DNA of 64,000 nt. Source: Panagrolaimus kolymaensis. Lineage: Eukaryota > Nematoda > Chromadorea > Rhabditida > Panagrolaimidae. The stretch spans positions 1,364,001-1,428,000 of the forward strand of contig JAJQJQ010000047.1 in NCBI GenBank assembly GCA_028622995.1, in the 5' to 3' direction. The notes under the pieces were generated by a model. It was not told the origin of the DNA. It searched no databases and was given only the letters and a program-made list of their open reading frames with translations. Below are positions 35,374-45,431 of the stretch, one piece after another. The first letter of the stretch is position 1. Each line of letters begins with the position of its first letter. The position numbers and the translations under genes are program-made.

Positions 35374-37622
35374 ATGATGCTCTTTATAGTTGATTTTCAC
35401 GATGATGAAAAATCAATTGAACAACAACGAATTGAAATTGATGATAAGGTTTGTTTTTTAATTCATTTAATTCAAATAAAGTCTATATACATTATTTAGG
35501 AAACCCTCGGCAACCTTCAAATAAAACTTATGGAATTATTTTTCATTCCTGTCGCTAATCAAGTTATTAGGATGGAAAGAAGATACATCTTTTGAGATCA
35601 CAACTCCTTTAAATCAAATTGAATTTAAACCCAACACTACTCTCATTTTGGTAAGAAATTTTTAGAACTATTTGTGCATTTTTTACCCTAAGAAATTTTG
35701 CTTGTACATATAAATAAATGTAAAGTTCGCCCTTTTTAAAAAATCTGAAAAATTTGGGGAACAACCGAATATGTTTACATTTATGGATCTTTAAGTATCC
35801 TTGAACCCTTTAGCTTATTTGGTCCTTCCTGATTTTTTGTTCTTTCCTCGTCTTTGGATTCTTCTTCATTTATTCCTCATCCTTGGATTTTTCCCAACTT
35901 TGAATTTTCGTACATACATTTTTGGATCTTTCCTATTCTTTGGATCCTTGGGAGCTTCAAAAAAAGCGACCACTCATCACTGCTTCATTTTCACAAGAAA
36001 TAAAGAATCAAAGTTCATTCTTTTGACTTCATACTAAAGAATAAAAATTTTCATGCCAATTTTTATCATTCATCATTCTTCTTTCCTTTGGTTTGGATCT
36101 AAGTTAAAACCTCCATCTATCTCACATGATCTCTCTCCTGAGAATTACATTAATATTTTTTTTTATCTATTTTCACATTTTTTCCTTTCATTTGGTATCC
36201 AAAATCATAATCTTATTTTATTACTTCTTACCTACTTTTCTCATTTTTAAAAAGGATAACTAAAATTGTAATTTTTAGAAACACAATTTACTGCGCCATT
36301 GGGGGGCTTATACTAATATCGTGAAATACTTTTATGAAAATAAAGGTAACAAAAAAGAATTAGCTGAAAATGCCGTAAAACAATATGAAATTCTTAAAAA
36401 TACAAATTTTTTCACTGTTTATCCAAAGTTTGAAGATTTCTGCTCGAAAAAACATGGATTGCTCGCTTGGCATGCAGAAGGAATTTATAAATATATGGCG
36501 AAGGCTGCAGAAAACCATTTTTTTACTAAACATATTAAAAATGGAGGTGATTTGAGCAACTTCAGTTTTATATATGAGCCTCGTCCCACTTTTATTTCAA
36601 CTGATATCAAGGGAACAAGAACAGCAATCTTGGTTCATGTTGAAAGGTTTGGACAAAAAACCACCTACCAAGTTAAAGTAATAAACTATTTTACATATCA
36701 TAATATATCGCTTTTTATTTAGTTCCACCATTATGGCTCAATTAACTTCTCAAAAAATCTTGGATCTAATCCAGAAATTCGGGAATTATTCATGTATAAA
36801 TTGCTCGATTATATTAAAGTTGCGCCATCAGTCGAATTTGTATTTCAAAAACCTGATACTGGGACCAAAAACGCCGTATATATTTGTACCGAATGGAGAG
36901 CAGATTTCATGCACTTAGCTGATGTTGTTGAAAAGAAAAAGGATATTAATATTGATCCCCTAATTGAACTTGTTTTACTTCATTTGTTGTTTGACATTAA
37001 AGATTTTCATCAACACAATGTTGGTTAGTTTTTTTGCAAAATATAATTCATTCATTTGATAAAGTGTCTCGTTTTTTTTATTAACTAAAAAGTATTCAAT
37101 AACTTTATTAAAACTACTATTTAACCTTTTCTTCTCTTATAATACAAAAAAATTGATTTTTTAGGTGTCTGGGAAACCACACAAACGGCAACGATCGTGG
37201 ATCTTCAAATAGAAAGCACGCCATACAGCTTAGCAAAACTCCAACCAGCAGATTTATTAAATTGTTTTTGCGAAACAAAATTTTCTCATTTAGAATGGCC
37301 TGATGAAGTTGCATCTCTTCTTTCTTCAGCAAATGTATATTAGTGTCTTCTATATATTTTTGCTATATATATATTTTAGAAACAAACTCGAATTAAGGTT
37401 GCAAGAGCAGCTATTTGTAAATGGAAACTGCTTGAAGCCCTTGATCGAACTTATGAATATATTAATAAAGAAAGAGAAACCATGAAAACTTTGGGTATAA
37501 ATTTCCGTGGAAATTTCTTCATGGGCATGGTTTCTGGAAAAGCAACAGATGACTTCAAAGAATATGTTGAAACATTGAAAAAGATCGTTACCAATATGAT
37601 GAATGCCCTCAGCATGAAGTAA
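35374..37622 (+). pseudogene. UBL/kinase-like gene A, frameshift in UBL exon 2
   Basis: Exons: 35374-35448, 35500-35650, 36279-36677, 36723-37023, 37165-37334, 37380-37622. Exon 1 (MMLFIVDFHDDEKS...) starts a ubiquitin-like domain. Exon 2 is 151 nt against 159 in copy C: 7 nt are missing after GTTATTA and one C in GAGATC-ACAAC, which brings a TGA into frame inside the UBL. Exons 3-6 are open and about 97% identical to copy C. They hold the kinase-fold-like region: YQVK, ELFMYKLLDYIKV, VYICTEWRADF, KDFHQHNVG (D then N five residues on, as in kinase catalytic loops) and TIVDLQI (position of DFG). The C-terminal helical region ends in MMNALSMK. Alternative starts downstream could still give a UBL-less product. 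A TTTTAG 4 nt before the ATG may be a trans-splice site. Confidence 0.75.
35651..36278 (+). other. Long intron of UBL/kinase-like gene A
   Basis: About 630 bp between exons 2 and 3, against the usual 45-150 bp in this cluster. It is nearly identical to 45591-46215 in copy C. T-rich, with repeated CTTTGGATT/CTTTGGATC and CCTTGG units. Open frames in it are low-complexity and not supported. The equivalent intron of gene B (39096-39501) is unrelated. Confidence 0.6.
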
Positions 37623-37800
37623 GAATTTTTGAACATTTGATTAGGGTGTGCAGCGATGATTTTATCAAACTTGTCACATTTTAGTGGCGAATAGTTTAAA
37701 TTAATTAAAATAATCCCAAATAAAGTCCAACAATTTGAAAATATTTGCTAAAAATGCGATAGAAATTTTTAACGATTGCGTTTTTGCAATGAGGAAAACT

Positions 37801-37992
37801 TTAGTTAACTTTATTTTTGATTTTGCCAAAAAAAGCTAAACAAAGCGGTTGTTGTTGCTCTGATCTAATGGTTCCATTATTTTTCTTTTTCAGTGTTCCT
37901 TCAACTTCATAAAGCTCACGTAAAAGTTCCAAAATGGCTTTGAAATCTTTTTTGCTTCGAATATTTGCGGCTGATAACTGTTTGTCTTCCAA
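37801..37992 (-). pseudogene. Exon-like relic, unidentified (minus)
   Basis: The minus strand is open for about 60 codons without a convincing ATG and reads LEDKQLSAANIRSKKDFK, then AILELLRELYEVEGTLKKK. The part RELYEVEGTLKKKN is repeated at about 47815-47855, where changes are mostly conservative (KGTITSDQQ for NGTIRSEQQ). Upstream of RELYEV the two copies diverge. Charged helical character; the family was not recognised. It looks like the last exon of a lost gene. Confidence 0.4.
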
Positions 37993-38235
37993 ATTTCATG
38001 CCATTCTTTTTATTAAAGAAAATTGAAGAAATAAAATATGTAAATTTATTAAACATAACTGTAAGAAAGTATTTAACAAACAATAATCAATAACAAAAGT
38101 AAACAGTATGTATACTTTATCAATTTGAATTAAGTTCGAGGAATATGAAACTCTCAAAACTTTAAAAAGATATTAAACATTGTCACAATAAAAAATAATG
38201 TAAAAGATTTAAATATTTAACATAAAAACAATTAG

Positions 38236-38360
38236 TTTACGCAATAGCAAACACCTTTTATTGGCAAGAAAGTGCAAACTATGAATGCGCCCTTGAAGAA
38301 CTTTATTCACACCTTCCCTCAGAGGCTAATGGTACTGGTTTTCAGCCCATCGCGAAAAGA
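38236..38360 (+). pseudogene. Exon-like relic, unidentified (plus)
   Basis: An open stretch of about 42 codons reads LVYAIANTFYWQESANYECA then LEELYSHLPSEANGTGFQPI and AKR, ending at a GTAATC that could be a donor. Base composition is more balanced than its surroundings, which supports a coding past. There is a stop just upstream and no partner exon nearby. The family was not recognised. Confidence 0.4.
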
Positions 38361-38812
38361 GTAATCCTTTATAAAAAAATCAATAAAAAGTATCATTACT
38401 GCCAGTGTACATATAACTGACTTGGCATGATTTATTCCCAATTTGTTATTTTTGGTGGCTTTTCCAGCCATTCATTTCACTTTGGTTCTTGAATTTAAAA
38501 TGTCTTTTCTAAAATCTTTATTTAAATATTTAATAAAAAAAATCTTACAAATCAAAACATCCTTGCATTTTGTATTAACTTTTTCCTCTTTTTTTGTTCG
38601 AAATTTTTTTTTGTGAGTTTCACTTGCCTTCCGTTTTAGTGACTGTATATTAAACTAGAAAAAACTCTTTTTTTCTATAGTTTGCTCTTACTTAAATTCT
38701 TCTTTTTTTTCATAAAAGAATCTATAAAATTTTACTTTTTAATTACGATTGTTTAATGTCGAGGACTTTTGTGCAATTTAAATTTTATTTTCAACTCTTT
38801 AATTTTATAGCG

Positions 38813-40825
38813 ATGGAAATAACTTTCCAATTAAAAGATGACGAAGGGAATACTGTTGGTGATGAACGCAACGCGGACTTCAATGATAATGTTTGTGCAT
38901 AAATTAATTCAAAAATAAATTTTTAAAGCATTATTTTAGGCGAAGCTTGGAGAATTGAAAGAGATGGTGAATAGCCTTTTCAATATTGATCTCCATAATC
39001 AAATTCTTTATTTTGATAACAAACCGATCCATACAATTCCTAAAGAAACTCCTTTAACTTCAATTGGATTGCATAATACGAGTGTAGTTGAAGTAGTAAG
39101 TAATTTATAATATATAATATTTAATCTTCTTTTTTCTTCTTAAAACTTTTTAAATATTTTTTCTATATAAATCATGGCTAAGCGTGACAAAGCATATTCG
39201 TCTCGAAATTTTGAGTATCGATAGTTTTTTCGGAGATCATAATGCTTCATATTTGGTAAAAAAATCTTGAGTTTCAAAATATGGTTACAAAAAATTTTCT
39301 AGTTCTTTTTTTGAGTACAATACCAATAGTTTAAATTTTCTTTGACAAAAAAATCTTTTAGCATAGAATTTCAAGTTTTATGTTTATGAGTAAAAAAAAC
39401 TTGGTCACGCTAAGCCTGAATATATATTTTTCTTGAATTTATTTTATAATAATTAGCATGAATCTTTATTAAATTTTTAATATTAAAATTCTGTCATTTA
39501 GAAACATTCTTCGCTCAAACATTATACAAATTATGATCTCTTCGCGACAAAAACTTTAAATGACGCCAAGCACAAAACTGACAACGCTAAAAAAGCTCTT
39601 AACCTTTACGAAATTTTGAATAAAAATGCTTTCTTTGTTGCATATCCAGAATTCGAAGAAAAATGGATTGAAAAACATCATGAAGTTGTGGCTTATACTG
39701 ATGGAATATTGGAATTTATGGCCAAAGCGGCTAAAAATCATTTCTTCTTACAACATGTCAAGAATGGAGGAGATATTAATAATTTTGAATTTCAATTCCA
39801 ACCACGCTCAGAAGAATTTTTTGGCACTCGAGCAGCTATTATAGTAACTGTTAAAATGATCAATGATGAAAAAGCCACGATGTATCAAATCAAGGTATTG
39901 AATTATTTTACATGACATAATATATTGTTTATAATTTAGACTCACCAGTATGGATCATCTAAATCTTCGACTGGTAGTGGAACAGCTCCAGATATCAAGG
40001 AATTTTTTATTTATAAACTGTTGGATTTAATCCATGTCGGCCCTGCAGCGCAGTTTGTATTTCACACAGTTGAAAGAGGAACAAGAAAAGCCTCTTATAT
40101 CGCTACTGAATGGCGAGAGGATTTCCATAATATTGCAAATCTTCTTAAAAGAGAAGAAGACATCGAAAAAGGAGCTTTAATTGAAATCCTTTTACTTCAC
40201 GTTCTTTTCTCTATCAAAGATCTTAATATAAACAACTGTGGTCAGTTTTTTATCATAAAATATTTCAGCTAATAGAAAAAATGTCATGTTTTTTTATTTA
40301 CAACAAAATAGACAATTATTTTGTTTAAAATTCTTATTTTTTTCTTTTAAATAATTGATGTTTTTTATTTTTAGGCATATGGAATTTCTCAAAAAGGGCA
40401 GCTATCGTTGATTTTCAAATTGATAATTCATTGTATAATGCGTCCAACATTGAACCCTCTGATTTATTAAAATTCTTTTGCGAAAATCATTTTCCTAATT
40501 TAATTTGGCCAGTTGAAGTTAAAATCGTTCTTTTTTCCACATGTGTATGTTTGGGTTTTCTTTATATTTGATGTATACATTTATATATTTTTAGGTAGAA
40601 CAACGTAAGCATGTTGCGAAAGAAGTTATGAAAAAGTGGAATCTTCGTGAAAACCTCGAAAATACTTATGAGCTAATCATGAAAGAAAGAGACATAATGA
40701 AATCGAAAGACTTTCTTGAAATTAAAACTGGTTTAAAATTTGAGGTAACGGATGATCTCAAGGAATACTTTGAATTGTTGAGAACGATTGTAAACAAAAT
40801 GATGAATGCTTTGAATATCAGTTGA
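38813..40825 (+). CDS. UBL/kinase-like protein, intact gene B
   Basis: Six exons, 38813-38890, 38940-39095, 39502-39894, 39940-40240, 40375-40544, 40595-40825, all phases joining, 442 aa. Residues 1-78 form a ubiquitin-like domain: MEITFQLKDDEG, a helix AKLGELKEMVNSLF, ILYFDNKPI, LTSIGLHNTSVVEV. After a linker comes a kinase-fold-like region: TMYQIK (beta-3 lysine position), IKEFFIYKLLDLI (helix C), AQFVF, ASYIATEWREDF (beta-5/hinge), IEILLLHVLFSIKDLNINN (D and N five apart, as in catalytic loops) and AAIVDFQI (DFG position, G replaced by Q). A basic helical tail ends in MMNALNIS. That it is a kinase or pseudokinase is inferred from motif order only. Genes A and C are about 50% similar. Likely trans-spliced, given TTTTATAG 2 nt upstream of the ATG. 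Confidence 0.8.
39176..39417. mobile_element. MITE-like inverted repeat in intron 2 of gene B
   Basis: GGCTAAGCGTGACAAAG at 39177 and CTTGGTCACGCTAAGCC ending at about 39417 are inverted copies with two mismatches in 17. They bound about 240 bp that lie wholly within the intron. The interior is AT-rich and weakly self-complementary. No target duplication longer than a few A/T bases can be defined. Genes A and C lack it. Confidence 0.55.
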
Positions 40826-41063
40826 TAATTTTTAATCAGAAGATTAGGCATCTAATTTTGTATTCAAATATGTAATTTATTTGTTATCGCTTGCATTAAT
40901 TATACCAAAAATAAATTTAACGGGTTTATATAAAACTTTATAGTTTATACTGGAAAAATAAAAAGATGCAAAGTTAAGTAAAAAATTCATTGATTAAAAT
41001 TACAAAATTTAGACTAGTTAAAATTAAAAACAACAAAATAACTTATCAACATTTTCATTAACT
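40826..41063. other. Downstream region of gene B
   Basis: Contains the probable 3' UTR of gene B. At about 40948 it has TACTGGAAAAATAAAAAGATGCAAAG, also present at 33347 and, diverged, at 48250. No gene seen. Confidence 0.5.
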
Positions 41064-41204
41064 TTAAATATTATTCAATCCCATAGCAATATTAGCAAAA
41101 ACACATCTAATTTCATCGATATCTGGAGCTTCTGGAGATGAAATAAATTTTTTTCCATTGATATAACATACGAAAGGTTTAATTTTCTCTTGTTTATTAG
41201 GCAT
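41064..41204 (-). CDS. 46-aa small protein (hypothetical)
   Basis: The minus strand reads MPNKQEKIKPFVCYINGKKF then ISSPEAPDIDEIRCVFANIA and MGLNNI, stop. Its residue mix looks coding rather than AT-driven. An acceptor-like TACTTTAG lies about 33 nt before the ATG, fitting a trans-spliced single-exon gene, or else the first exon of a lost longer gene. At 43295 the duplicated equivalent upstream region keeps the ATG area (ATGCATACACAAA) but not the protein. No signal peptide or TM. Family not recognised. Confidence 0.4.
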   Translation of the reverse strand: MPNKQEKIKPFVCYINGKKFISSPEAPDIDEIRCVFANIAMGLNNI

Positions 41205-41930
41205 TTTTTCAAACCAAAGTATTCAAGAAATATCTAAAGTAAAAAAAGGCTATTTTATAAATTTATAAAATGGCGAAATAAAAATTAATTCATTCTTTTT
41301 TACTTTTTATTTTATTTTCGAGTAGGCTGAAGCTTACGGTAATTTTGCTCATAGCTAATTCAATTCAATATAATTTGTTTATTCATTCTCAAAAACCTCA
41401 TAAAAATTGCTATTAAAGGTATGAAAGTTAAAACTACATTCATTTATTGTATTTGAGTTTTATAGGTGCAACAAGAAAAAGTTGACTTTAGCCTTTCTTC
41501 AATTCATTTTATTTTTCTTCGGTCTTTCTTTCTTTTTTTGAAATGTCGATTTAATAATTCAACAAAAAAATATTGATTGGAATAAAAAAAGCGTACACTG
41601 CTTTTTTTGTGCCGATGTTGTCAAAATGTATATTTGTGATTTCTTTATATTTGTGCTTTAAAAATTGAAGAAAAAATAATATTGATTGGAAAAAATAAAG
41701 TGCATATTCATTTTATTTTTTTCGGGTCGATGTCGTCCGTCAAAGTTTTTTTTCTATCGTTTGCTATGCGATCAAAGGAACGAAAATCAATATCTTCTTT
41801 TCTTTTAATTTTTTATAATTTTTGAAAGTGTTGTTTAAAAAAAAGCAGGAAGAAGGATTTTGAATATTTTATTTTTTTATTTTTTTATAATTATTTTGTT
41901 TAATAAGTTTTATTGATGTCAAGTAGCTTT
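41205..41930. repeat. Duplicated upstream module, copy 2
   Basis: Matches 43280-43870 over most of its length (ATTTTTTCAAAC, AATTAATTCATTCTTTTTT, ACGGTAATTTTGCTCAT, CTCAAAAACCTCATAAAAAT, GATTTTAATTCGAG-like stretches). Its second half matches 31560-31900. Inside it, ATATTGATTGGAA followed by TCGGGTCGATGTCGTC-like sequence occurs twice, near 41570 and 41675, a further small tandem copy. No gene. Confidence 0.7.
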
Positions 41931-41937
41931 TCAACTA

Positions 41938-42215
41938 CTCGTGGATCGGAACCTGAATTAATAGAACTATTTATATATAAGTTCCTAGATTTGACCAAAT
42001 CCATGACCTAATGTTCAATTCGAGTTTCCGAGGCATGAAACAGGGACTAAAACTGCAACATATATTTGTACAGAATGGAGAACTGATTTCATTAATCTTG
42101 AGAATTTTATTGAAAAAAATAATGATATTAATATTGAACCTTTAATTCAACTTGTTTTACTTCATGTGTTGTTTGATATAAAAGATATGCATCAACACAA
42201 TGTTGTTAGTTTTTT
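41938..42215 (+). pseudogene. Second orphan exon of UBL/kinase-like family, frameshifted
   Basis: Closely matches the orphan exon at 31905: ELFIYKFLDL, then a disrupted stretch (CCAAATCCATGACCTAATG against CCAAATTTGGACCTAATG), then TATYICTEWRTDFINL, FNIEPLIQLVLLHVLFDIKD-like sequence and the start of the following intron. The insertion shifts the frame. It precedes the second four-TM gene exactly as the first orphan precedes the first four-TM gene, so both were copied together. Confidence 0.75.
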
Positions 42216-42417
42216 GCAAAAATATAATTCATTCATTTTATAAAGTTTCACGTTTTTTTATACAAAATTATAAAGATCTATTTAAACTATGTACATTTTT
42301 AATTTATCACTCAAAAAATGTTCAAATTAAAGCTTGCAAATAATAAAAAAGTAAAAGTTGTTTAAAAACCTTTTAGTATTACATATTTCAAAAGAGAGCT
42401 GTGTTACAAATCATTTT

Positions 42418-42933
42418 TTAAACAATTAATGGAACATTTCGAGTTTGCTCCATTTTTTGTTCTTGGAGAAATTGAAAACATTTGTAAGCAATGGTAAGGA
42501 ACCAAATGCTAAAGCCAAGTTTTAAAACTCCAGCAATTCCCATGGAGATGAGAACTATATTGAAAGCTTTTTCCGTATCAGCAGAGCCACCTGAATTTGG
42601 TTTGGAGAGGATAAAATATAAAAGGCCGCCAAAGAAAAATAAGATATCCACGACCTAAATTTTATTTTAATTTTATCGAATATTTTCAAATAATTTACTT
42701 ACAACTGCAACGAAATATGGATACATATACTTGGGTTCAATTTTCTTGATGGCAAGGAAAGGCATATAAAGGCATGAACCAATAATAGCTGCCCAAATTA
42801 AGCCAATGGGAAAGTTGCCTAAACCATTCAAAATACAAATAGCCAAATTAATTCCACAAATAATTTTAATTCCTTTAGTAACATGGCAGCCACAACAGCA
42901 TAGATATTTTGGATCTTCATAATTTAGGGGCAT
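42418..42933 (-). CDS. Four-TM small membrane protein, copy 2
   Basis: Two exons, 42933 to about 42701 and about 42660-42418, joined across a short GTAAGT...TTTAG intron, give about 152 aa. Same MPLNYEDPKYLCCCGCHVTK start, four hydrophobic segments and C-terminal QEQKMEQTRNVPLIV as the copy at 32467-32986. Substitutions (N/G, H/P, V/I, S/G, I/K) are conservative and both frames are open, so both copies appear under constraint. The offset between the copies, 9951 bp, agrees with that of genes A and C. Confidence 0.8.
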
Positions 42934-44310
42934 TTTTTAAACAGAATATTAACAAAAAATTGTTACTTTAATAACATTTAACAAGAATAAATTTTTTTTA
43001 AATTTGTTTATTTATACCATAAAAATATTTTTATGCGCTCACTTTCTTATCTTCACATAATTACTCATAATATCAAATATGTGATTCATATAAAAAAGAC
43101 TACTAAAGTTAATACTTTATGACTACTCGGAAGTTTGATAACAGTTTTATGAGTATTGTTTTTACATATGTGACTCAATTTAAAGTTTATAAAATAAAAT
43201 TAAAGTCATACAAAATAATGCTTCAGTTAAGTTTTTTTGTTTTTTTGTGATGATTTTTGTAACATCTCCGTATTTTAATTTGTGTATGCATTTTTTCAAA
43301 CAAAAGTATTCAAGTTAAAAATTCAAAGTAAAAAAAGGTTATTTTATAAATTTTGAAAATGCTGAAATAAAAATTAATTCATTCTTTTTTGCTTTTAATC
43401 TTCGATTAGCTTAAGCTTACGGTAATTTTGCTCATCGATAATTCAATTCAATATAATTTGTTTATTCATTCTCAAAAACCTCATAAAAATTGCTATTAAA
43501 CGTATAAAAGTTAAAACTACATTCATTTATTGTATTTGAGTTTTATAGGTGCAACAAAAAAAGTTTGATTTTAGCCTTTCTTTAATTCGTTTTCTTTCCA
43601 TTTTTTTCTTTCTTTTTTTCGATTTAATAATTAAAGAAAAAATTATTGATTGGAATAAAAAGAGCGTTCAGTGCTTCTTTTTTTCGCGCCGATGTCGTCC
43701 GTCAATGTTTTTTTTCGTTTGCAATGCGATCAGAGCATCGAAAATCAATATCTTCATTTCTTTTAATTTTTTTATAATTTTTGAAAGTGTTGTTTAAAAA
43801 AAATTAGGAAGAAGGATTTTGAATATTTTATTTAATTTTTTTTATATTTGTTTTTTGTTTAATAAGTTTTATTGATCGTTGCAACTTGCAACAGTGCAAT
43901 CTTGAGAGTTTTTTTGTGAAATAGTGGCGGTGGTACATAAAGAACCATCCAGATGTTGCTTATTTTCTTGATGGCCAATTGAATCTTATGGAAAAAGCTG
44001 CACATTAGCATTTCTTTGCCCGAATTTTCATTATCTGATTTGGACGAAGATACCAAAGAACTTTGGCAATTAGAGAATTTTTTTAACACCATTTTCGATG
44101 ATAAATTTTGCAGAAAAAATGGCAGCTTCTCCTCAACAAAATCCAGATATTATAAAAAAAAATAGAAATATATTCCGTCAATGCATTTTCAAGATCCGAT
44201 CCAATTCATGATAATAAGGAAAAGATTGAAAAAGGTATTTTAATTTTTAATCAAAAAAATAACTTCAATGGAATTCCCCATACATCTGTTGTTAAAACCA
44301 ATGAAACTTT
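42934..44310. repeat. Intergenic region with upstream module copy 3
   Basis: 43280-43870 is a third copy of the module at 41205-41930 and 31560-31900. 44100-44310 holds a decayed stretch that reads like the second half of a UBL domain (ILIFNQKNNFNGIPHTSVV, KTNETLLFS) with stops upstream, probably a relic of the UBL exon. A minus-strand open frame at 43859-44092 has no recognisable content and is not called. Confidence 0.5.
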
Positions 44311-45431
44311 ATTATTTTCGAAATTGTAATAACTCTGGTTTTAGAGCTATTAAAGAAAGCGACTGTTTTATAAGTTTATTCCAAAACTGACTGAAGAAAA
44401 ATACAAAAATATACAAAAAGAGACACATCTTCAAGATCCGCCTTTAAAACGATACTTGGGTTTGGATGACAAATGGCACAATCAGAAATCAGATTAGAGA
44501 GTTTGGAGTGGAAAGGAATTTGAGTCGTTGGCCAGATGGGCAAGCTCAAGTGTTTTTGTCCAACTTTGCTGCTCGCAAATTCCTTCGCCCTTAAGATTTA
44601 CGATTAAACAAAGATTAAAGAAAATAAAAATAGATAAAGCAACGGAATATAGTAATCCAAGTTACTACAGAAATCAAAGCATGTGATTGGCACAACTTTT
44701 CTGATTTTATTCTTTTTTTATAATGATTCACTAAAGTCACAATTTTCTCCCAAGTCCTTATGTAAAATGCAGTGATGGCATATGTCAGCAACTAAAGAAT
44801 CATCGGTTACTGATTTGTTTTTTCGATTATGGATTCGTTTTAGTTTAATTTAAAATTTTTAATATCCATAATTATTGTTAATTTTTCTTTGTCTATTTTC
44901 TCAAACTTCCTATTTCATTTAAGGAAAAGCATTATCCCTGTGCAATATTTATAGATAATTTTTTATGGTTGACTTCTATTTTCGTTGCTTTAAGTAGTTT
45001 TTCTCGCCAATTTTATCAGTTTTCTTTTTTTTTTATGTTTTCTGTTAAAATTTCCCCCCTATTTAATAAAAATCTTGCAAATCACAATCTTCTTGGATTA
45101 TGTATTATATTTCCCCTCTTTTTTTAAATGTTTTGTAAAACTTTTTCTATGAGTTCATCCCGTCTCTCGTGCAGGCCTCTTCCACGGGCGGACTTTTGAC
45201 GGCCCGGCCCGGCCCGCGGGCCGGGCCGGGCCGGGCCGGGCTGGACGGGCCGAAGGAAGAGGCCTGCTCTCGTGGCGCCGCGTGGTGATAGTTAATTAGG
45301 GATGACACCAAATTACTCGTTGCAAAAAATTTTATTCTGTTTTGAGGTTAACGAGTTAAAATTAAATTTTTTGACCCTTTTTTTCTATTTTTTCTCAAAT
45401 CGTACAAATTTTATTTTTGGCAATTATTTAG
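44311..45431. repeat. Upstream part of duplicated block, copy C
   Basis: Matches 34300-35490 with indels. Compared with copy A it lacks about 220 bp just before 45420, which removes UBL exon 1, and gains the 95-bp element at 45172. Extra sequence at 44990-45060 (T-rich) is absent from copy A. Confidence 0.75.
45172..45266. mobile_element. 95-bp GC-rich hAT-like MITE
   Basis: Perfect 12-bp terminal inverted repeats CAGGCCTCTTCC / GGAAGAGGCCTG bound a 95-bp insert that is almost all G and C (GGCCCGGCCCGGCCCGCGGG-type runs). It is flanked by an exact 8-bp direct repeat CTCTCGTG (45164-45171 and 45267-45274). The paralogous block keeps the uninterrupted site CTCTCGTGGC at 35121. An 8-bp target duplication and CAG...CTG ends fit non-autonomous hAT transposons. 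The core is itself strongly palindromic. Its composition contrasts sharply with the AT-rich surroundings. Confidence 0.9.

Larger units (their letters stand above)
37623..38812. other. Spacer between UBL/kinase-like genes A and B
   Basis: No complete gene. It holds two exon-like relics: a minus-strand stretch at 37860-37990 and a plus-strand stretch at 38236-38360, each described separately. From about 38500 it follows the upstream region of gene A (AATCTTACAAATCAAAACAT, CCTTGCATTTTGTATTA) and so probably contains the promoter of gene B. An acceptor-like AATTTTATAG ends at 38810, 2 nt before the gene B ATG. Confidence 0.5.

Noticed and set aside
35801..36250. Two plus-strand frames (MNPLAYLVLPDFLF..., MPIFIIHHSSFLW...) as genes
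   Set aside because: They lie in the long intron of gene A and, duplicated, of gene C. T-rich composition explains the hydrophobic translation, and one frame is shifted between copies.
37117..37332. Minus-strand frame MLKKEEMQLHQAIL... as a gene
   Set aside because: Antisense shadow of exon 5 of gene A; the plus strand has correct splice sites and family similarity.
43859..44092. Minus-strand 77-aa frame as a gene
   Set aside because: No domain, no splice partner, not kept in the other duplicates, and it lies across a duplication junction.
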